Shown piece after piece: positions 57,600-64,000 of a stretch of 64,000 bases of DNA (the stretch's first letter is position 1; the number at the start of each line of letters is the position of its first letter). The position numbers and the translations under genes were made by a program. Source of the stretch: Macropodus opercularis (taxonomy: Eukaryota > Chordata > Actinopteri > Anabantiformes > Osphronemidae); assembly GCA_030770545.1 (NCBI GenBank), contig CM061094.1, positions 496,001 through 560,000 on the forward strand, given 5' to 3'. Below the pieces are notes generated by a model that made no database searches, had not been told where the DNA came from, and saw nothing but the letters and a program-made list of their open reading frames with translations.

Positions 57600-58164
57600 G
57601 TAACGTTGGTCCCATTGTCACTGTAAACATACACGGGAGGCGCGTGGACCAATGGGAGCCCAGTGCGGCGGCCTACGTCAGACGCAAGCGAGCGCGTCGG
57701 GGGCGCAGTAGTAAGCCGAGCACACTGTGACGCCGGAGCTCCATTGAAAGTGGCTCCGCGGTTCGGAGACGGTGCAGGCGGGCCAGGGGGCGGACCGGCG
57801 AGACGGAACTTCACAGAGCGCAGTTGCTTCCAGTCTGCTGACCTCCATGTGCGCGTCCTACGCGGAGACGTCGGAACACAGTTGACGGCGCTGGGACGGA
57901 CGGAGACGGAGGAATAAGGTTAGAGCGAAGAAGAGAACGGCGCGAAGGGAAAAGTGGAGACGAGCGGGACGAGCCGGACGAGCCGCAGCACCTCTGCTCC
58001 CTGGCTGAACGCAGCGAAGTGCAGGCGGGTCATGCGGATTTCTCCGGCTGCTGGTCGAAGCGCCGCGTCGCAGTGAGAAGGTGGGAAAGAGAAGAAGAGC
58101 CCGAACCCAGAAGAACCGCTCCGTCAGTCGGTCCCGGCTCCAGCCAGCGGAGGGAAGCGCCACC
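57600..58164 (+). promoter_or_regulatory. zfpm1: zfpm1 CpG-island promoter and 5'UTR
   Basis: GC- and CpG-rich sequence directly upstream of the zfpm1 start codon with a CCAAT box near 57650 and a TACGTCAG CRE-like site near 57675. The end of the region, GCGCCACCATG, is a strong Kozak context for the start. Confidence 0.6.
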
Positions 58165-58204
58165 ATGTCCCGGAGGAAGCAGAGCAAACCCCGGCAGATA
58201 AAAC
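58165..58204 (+). CDS. zfpm1: FOG-family zinc-finger cofactor, first coding exon
   Basis: The 40-bp exon encodes MSRRKQSKPRQIK plus the first base of an arginine codon, then a GTAAGA donor at 58205. This N-terminal peptide is the NuRD-recruiting motif (binds RBBP4/7) that is nearly invariant in FOG1 and FOG2, and the split after IK with R in phase 1 fits the vertebrate gene. FOG proteins bind the N-terminal finger of GATA factors and switch them between activation and repression. Lysine at position 8 is as in FOG2, while human FOG1 has asparagine, so the peptide alone cannot separate them. Linkage to the other 16q genes favours zfpm1. The zinc-finger exons lie beyond the window. Confidence 0.82.
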
Positions 58205-59202
58205 GTAAGAGGACCGCGGAGGTGTCGGCTCAGGTGCAGCGCCGGACGGTAGTTTTATGGCTCCGGGGCGGTTCTGTTGGGACGGGGTTCCGAGCCGCGG
58301 GTCCGGGCTGAGCCTGGGAAAAGTTTGCTTGTGTCCTTGTACAGGCTGTTCTGGCCACTGGCAGCTCAAACTGGAGCCGCGGCTTCCTGTTTAATTCTGT
58401 TGTGGAAACGTCAGTGTTCTCTGAAAAAGCCGATGTGAGCAGAGATAGAGCAGCGATCCGATGGCACCAGATAAAGATTAAAATTGGATCCTTTTTATTT
58501 GTTTTCTGTCTCGGGCCGCCGTTGCTTTCTCCCCCCGGCTTTTCACTTCTCTCGTGGAGATGGGGCGTCAGATTGGCCGCCTGGCTGATCTGCTCGGCCG
58601 ATAGCTGCTTACAATTGGATCTTTTTTCATCCATCCTTTTAACTCAATAATGCTTCTCGGGGCCGCTTGAAAGGCCCCTTTCTCGGCCGGCGCTCAGCTG
58701 GTCGCCGTGCTTGACGAGTCCTTCCTGTTTATAAGGCGTGTGAAGGTTTATCGCGGGTGACGGATGTTCCAAGTTGATCTAAAAGCCCGTTAATGATGTT
58801 GTGATGATGTGTGAGGCCTGTTGCACCCTGGGCTGTGTCTCCGTTTAATGTCAGTGTGTGTGGACCACAGCTGGGAGGGGAAGCGTGACACCAGCAGGAC
58901 ATTTGCTTTGGTAAGTTATCACTTTGAGCAAATAATAATATCTTGTGGAGGGTGGTTGTGTCACCGTGTTCCCAGAAAGCGTGTTTAGAAGTTCACCCTG
59001 CAGTCTACCACATTGCCGCTCTGTGGTGATCTCTCCCCTCGCGGCCTAATGCGCGTCTGACTTCACGGCTCGCAGGAAGGTCATCGTTGAAGTTGTGGCG
59101 GAGCTGGTGAGGCTCCGTGTGCTGCTGCATCTCAGGTGGAGCTGGCTGGGTTACGTTAACGGTCTAGGTGATCATTAGCTCATTTCGCAGGAAGGCGGTT
59201 AC

Positions 59203-61869
59203 TTATCAGGCAGCTCTGTAACACGGAGGCTTCGCGTACCCGTCTGACTCGGCACCACGTCCACCTGCAGCAGCGGCGCCGCTAGCCCGGCCGCTGGAGT
59301 CTCCGTTCGCCTTTAACTCCCAGCAGGCAGGCCCGGAGATGTGTTCCAGGCCCTGGCGCTGATAAACGCAGGCTGGGCTTGGACAGCGAGAGGGAGTGTG
59401 TACACATGTGCGTCTCGGGGTGTTCTGTCTTTATCAGTGCCTCCGCTCCGCCAGGCCTCCCTGTGCACCAGGCCTCAGCTGCGGTCGAGGCCAGCCAGGC
59501 TCCCAGCCCCGTGACTCTCTTGTGATTTGACAGACGTTTTGATAGGAAGGAGTGCGAGTGATAAGGACTTTGTTCAGCTGGGGGTGTGTGGTGGCGGAGG
59601 GGGCGCTGCCGGTGCTACCAGCACTGTCACTGGCCTTTATGTTGTTTTCCGGACCTGACTCGTTCCAGCCAGGTCACAGTGGCGCTGGCTTGAGTTTCGT
59701 TGATGCAGTTTACTGCAGCGATGGTTACGCTGGTAACTGGTTCTATACTCGTCTCTTAGTGGAAGCCTAAGCTCCCAGTTGCTGTGAAGTAGGTGCTGCT
59801 TGGAGTAAAGTGAATGTACGGTTTAATGCGAGTGGCTGGCAAGTGGATATTTCATCGTTCGTTGGCTAGAAATGGGGGAAAGTGTTCACCTGAACGAACC
59901 TGCGGGTCAGAATAACGCCCCGTGGCACCGCTACCTGCAGCCCAGGTTAGGTGGGTGAGACCTAACGAACTGGATGTGACGTAGCTCTTCTTCATGTAAA
60001 TGAGATTTCTTTTGAAAGGCTGCCCTGTGATGAAGTTGCAGCTACAGGTGCTTCCTGCAGTTTGGGCAAAACCGTAACCTCCAGTAGATTATCACGGGGA
60101 AGAGTGATAAGTGCTGCAAGCAAAGCACGGCGACAGCTGTCAATTGATGAAGTGAGGTCCAATCGGCAGTTTGGCTCCAGCAGTGACGCCTTCCACCGGT
60201 TGTCTGACCTGAAATAACTTTTGTGAAAAGCAACAATTCAACAACAACATCAGCCGTTTCTGGAGGAGGAGACAGGGGAGTGTAGCAGATAGATATTTGT
60301 CTGTTCCCTTTGTGCGTCATCCTCCCCAACGGTTGGTGATCTTTCAGCTTGATAAGACTTCTCTCCTTGATGGGGAGATAGGAAGCAGGCAGGCAGCCCA
60401 TTGAGGCTGGATCCCTGGGCTTATATTTTGGCGGTTAAGATGGGAGACTGATAAAACTTGGCGGCGATCGCTGCCGCCGATATCGCAGAGAGAGCAAAAG
60501 AGAGAGATGGGAGGAGAGATGGAGGACGGAGGGCACGTTGTAATTACATCTGGCTGTTTCATGCCATTTTCCCCAGTGTTGTCATGTTGTTGTATTTGGT
60601 GGTTTTGTTTCTCACTGACTGGAGGTGGATCTATAGATAATTAAAAAAGAAGAGACAGGCAGTGAGAGCAGGGGGACGGCGTGGACCAGGAACGAGGAGG
60701 GAAGAAAGACCAAAAAGTGTGTGCAGCCTCTACGTAAGCAGCAGACGAATGTGCTGTGGCCTGTTTTTAATGGCAGAGCAGCCAGCGCTCTCCCACCCCT
60801 CCGTGAAAGATGTTTGGGGCTGATAAGGAGGCAGCTGATGGGGAGAGATAACGCTGCAGATCCACGCTGCTGATTGGGTGTGAAAAAAACTGTGTGTGTG
60901 TGTGAAAGCCTGGTTTCTGTGACATCAGCGCTGGAGCTCAGAGGTCAGTGTGAATAATACGCTGGCTGCCTCGAAGCAAACCAGGACGCCTGCAGAGGCT
61001 GACAAGGAAATCACACGCTGACCTCCCCCTGCCTTCCTCACAAACCCCGCGGAGAGATTAAAAACAAGAGAAGGTTTTTACTGACATACAGGTTTCAGCT
61101 GTGAAAACAACGTTACCCCTGGAAGACGGGGCCACATGATCATGACGTGACTGAGAAAGGTGGCATAAGACGCACACACACACGGGTTTCCATGCAGAGC
61201 CTTGGTGGCTTTCCTGTGTGTGTGTCTGTGTGTGTTTTCTCTTTCTTTGTTCTGCTTTTAGCTTGATGTGAACTTTTGATAAGCCGCCGGGCCTGATCTC
61301 CGGTGCAGATAGAGATCGCCAGGCGCGATTAGAGTTGTTATCAGGCTGCAGCAGGCAGGAGCTGAGGCTCCGCCGCAATAACAACGGGCCCAGACAGGAG
61401 CAGTTGGGGTCTGGACCCTGGCAATCAGTTCCAGCCCTAATGGGATTAATGTTGTTGTATAATTAGATGATAGGTGTGAATGCTTTTCTTTTCTCACCCA
61501 TTCAGACCCTCCCTCATCTCCCCGTTCTCTCTCTCTCCTCCCTAACAAGCATTGTCATTGATTAATTTAATTAAAACTAATACCATGTATTACTCATTCC
61601 AGATTCTGTGTATGATAACGCAGACATGTTGGGAAATTTTGGTGCTCAGCGATGGTTATCTCCCGGCTGAGTTTTTTTTCTTGCTTCTTTTTAAGTATTC
61701 TTCTGCGTAAAAGGCGTGAATGTTGAAGAGTGTACAGTAATTGGGAGAGGAAGAAAAAGAGGAAAGACGCAGCATCAGCAGGATGACTCTACTGACAGTT
61801 GTTCAGCTAGCGAGATAGTGACTGATTAGGCATCGGACACCGCTGATTCTCATGCTCACGATCAGATAG
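59203..61869. promoter_or_regulatory. Cluster of 22 WGATAR motifs
   Basis: WGATAR motifs on either strand begin at 59203, 59360, 59431, 59540, 59559, 60089, 60105, 60287, 60350, 60376, 60449, 60635, 60821, 60846, 61277, 61307, 61338, 61468, 61613, 61656, 61813 and 61864. With equal base frequencies about five would be expected in 2.7 kb. Several are the high-affinity form CTGATAAG. As ZFPM1 is the partner of GATA factors, a GATA-driven intronic enhancer with autoregulatory logic is likely, but that is inference. Confidence 0.55.
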
Positions 61870-62400
61870 CTGGGTGTGAGAGCTGCATGTGACCGTGACT
61901 CTAACTCAATGCACGTACATGCAGTTGGAGAACACTTTAAAAACACCAAGTTAAGCGAGTCCCGTTTGGACGTGGGCTGTGTTTTAGCGTCTGCGTGGCC
62001 AGTGACTCTGAGGGAAGTTGTCAGAGGAAATGCTGGAGTGTGTCTGTGTGTTTGACTTATTGCCCTTTCCCACTATTTACCCACGGGCCAGCCCTGCGGT
62101 GAATTATGGTTCCCCTCAATTCAGCACTGTTGTAAACGGTTTCACCTTTGACCTGACAACTCCACGTAAGGATCAGAGAGAACACCTCACCCGGACCAGT
62201 GGTTAACGAGCAGCTTCCCTGCGAGCAAGGACTCAACCCGCTGTGCTGCTCTGTCACAGACCTAAGGTTTAAAGCGTGGGATGGAAAAGTGAAGACCATC
62301 ACCAGCAGTAGGTTGTTGGAAGGCTCCTACTGCACTGGCTGTTAAACTGGACAACCAACCACACTAAAACGGCATTATCAGATCAGACAATCAAGCGCAG

Positions 62401-62465
62401 AGGTCAAAGGTCACAGGAGCTTGACAAGACAGAGAAATGCTCCACCCACATGTGACCTTTGACCC
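62401..62465. promoter_or_regulatory. Inverted pair of DR1 elements
   Basis: AGGTCAAAGGTCA at 62401-62413 is a perfect DR1. TGACCTTTGACCC at 62453-62465 is a DR1 on the other strand with one half-site GGGTCA. The arms with flanks form a 15-bp inverted repeat (14 of 15 identical) around a 37-bp loop. Confidence 0.55.
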
Positions 62466-64000
62466 TGTGCACCTGCAGAGTCTGTGTAGTCACACACACA
62501 AACAGCTAATTTTAATCTTTTAATTTCATGAGCCAATAACAAACTTCAGGTCCTAGTGGGTCTTAAGTGAGAGACAAATGGGCCTAACGTGGTTATATGC
62601 ATCATTTATTTAACCATAAGTAAAATACTCAGGTTAATACCCATAAGTTCAGTAACGTGTAGCTTCACCTCCTTATTGTTCCTGTTTGACTTGTGACCTG
62701 TGTGACAGTTAGTTAAGAAGAAATTTCACAAAAACATTTGGCATTTGTGCTTGAAAAACCCGCGTCAAAAGGACGACAGTAAAGAAATTACGAGTGAGCC
62801 AGAAATCTGGAGGTTACTGCTCCAGCTGTAGCTTTAACTTTAGGTTTATTGGGCTAAATTAAAGAAATGAACATTAGTGATTTATAATAACAACTTCCCG
62901 TAATGGAACAACGGCTGATAGACAACAAATATCTGCCGAGCGATTCCTTGAAGTCTGTGCCTGGTGTTTTGTTTCACTCTCTGAGATTAGACCAAAGGTT
63001 TAGTCTAAATCAAGGAAGCTCCACCGTCCAGGTTTGCTCACACTAGACTCGTACAAGGTTAAAGCATAGGGTTATTGCATAGGGTTAACTTATTTACTTA
63101 TACAGCCATTGTACAGACCGTATATCTAATAGGGAACAACTGGATAAGTGAGTATCTGCATACAGGAAGTTTTATTACCACAGTGTGTACTGTAGACTAC
63201 TGTGTGTGCGGCGCTTTGTTATCGAGCGGTGCAAGCGTGTACAATGGTGCAGAATAAAGCAGATACGTTGTCTGTATGTGCTCATGCTGGCGAGATGAGA
63301 GGGGCTGTGCATATGGCAGGGAAAGCATGTGCATATACGTCCTCATTCAGGCTTTGGACGGACAACCGATGGCTGCGTTTGTCTTGCTGCTGGTACTGTT
63401 GACTGACTGTCACAGATTATTGGGGCACTTAGTTCCACTGGCTGGACGCTCCTCTACTACGACAACTGGTAATAGTTCCGCAGTGGATTTAATTAAATGT
63501 ATTGCTGTAGATGAATGGTTGTAGTGGCGGGTCGTGAGTCCAGACAGTGGATGGGAAAACGTGACACGAGGTGCCGGAGGAGGCCGGAGCTTCCTCTGCG
63601 GAGCCGGTCTGGACCGGCGGCTCCTGTCTGTCTGCATACAGCTCACACTCGCCGCGTTCTCCAGCTTCCACCTGAGCAGTTGTTGATGCAGTTCCCCTGG
63701 CTGCCGACAGAGGATGGTCAAAGTCATAGAAAGGTGTTGTCCCCTTTCTATGCATATTGGCTGTGTTTGCTGTGAGGCAGGGCTGGGCCTGCTGCCTCTC
63801 TAGTCCGCGCTGTAGTCTGTGAGTTGGTGCTGCGCTGGTCGGGGTCTTTGGATTGCTTTGTGCTTGTGTAAACCGCGGCTCTCTGCCTCCCGACTGATAA
63901 GTGAACCGCCAATCAAATGCCAGTGTGTGTAGTGGGGTAGGAGGCGTGTGTCTGGCCTGCGCTCGCTAACTGTACGCGCTGCGCCACAGGTGAAAAGAAA

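Larger units (their letters stand above)
58205..64000 (+). other. zfpm1: zfpm1 intron 1 (5.8 kb, continues off window)
   Basis: No second coding exon is convincing. The CACAGGTGAAAAG at the right edge could be an acceptor but the residues do not fit FOG. The intron holds a dense GATA-motif cluster (59203-61869) and an inverted DR1 pair (62401-62465). A GC-rich stretch near 60.46-60.49 kb contains GGCGGCGATCGCTGCCGCC, a near-palindrome. Confidence 0.6.

Noticed and set aside
63985..64000. Possible zfpm1 exon 2 acceptor (CACAG then GTGAAAAG)
   Set aside because: The residues R-E-K-K do not match the FOG sequence after IKR, and too little sequence remains to judge.

Overview
The window is nuclear DNA of a ray-finned fish. 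Coding exons are interrupted by GT-AG introns, and the spliced products match vertebrate proteins over their whole length. Introns and intergenic distances are compact, and the interspersed repeats are of fish type: an L2-like LINE tail, a Tc1/mariner relic, a piggyBac-type MITE and tRNA-derived SINEs. I would guess a percomorph teleost, but the species cannot be read from the sequence.

Seven protein-coding genes are supported. From left to right they are CMIP (minus, 3' part outside the window), GAN/gigaxonin (minus, complete, 12 coding exons, 598 aa), ACD/TPP1 (plus, complete, one exon, 570 aa), FOXL1 (plus, single exon, 375 aa), the KIAA0513 orthologue (minus, complete, 12 coding exons, 423 aa), a carboxylesterase (minus, complete, 13 exons, 552 aa) and the first coding exon of a FOG-family gene, most likely zfpm1 (plus, running off the right edge). 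All seven have their human counterparts on chromosome arm 16q, so this is a shuffled, compacted piece of that ancestral block. The gene models come from splice-site-consistent reading of the sequence. Reading-frame phases close in every multi-exon gene.

Layout: 1-11.6 kb is CMIP with a long intron 1 and a CpG-rich promoter. 11.6-15.2 kb is intergenic or GAN 3'UTR. 15.2-20.4 kb is GAN. 20.4-22.2 kb is the divergent GAN/ACD promoter interval. 22.2-24.2 kb is ACD. 26.0-30.8 kb is a satellite array of 24/32-bp units, followed by an L2-like LINE tail that sits inside the array. 32.1-34.5 kb is FOXL1. 34.5-39.8 kb has no recognisable gene. 39.8-48.6 kb is KIAA0513 with its probable CpG-island promoter. 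48.9-54.7 kb is the carboxylesterase. 54.7-57.6 kb is intergenic with a strong CTCF-like motif. 57.6-64 kb is the zfpm1 promoter, exon 1 and start of intron 1.

The genes do not form one pathway. They cover signalling adaptor (CMIP), ubiquitin-ligase adaptor (GAN), shelterin (ACD), transcription factor (FOXL1), ester hydrolysis (carboxylesterase) and GATA cofactor (ZFPM1) roles. I found no CRISPR, operon-like or otherwise new gene system. The most notable points are the hierarchical satellite array, the intronless ACD gene, the GATA-motif cluster and inverted DR1 pair in zfpm1 intron 1, simple repeats forming the 3' splice regions of two consecutive carboxylesterase introns, and a piggyBac-type MITE beside a carboxylesterase splice donor.
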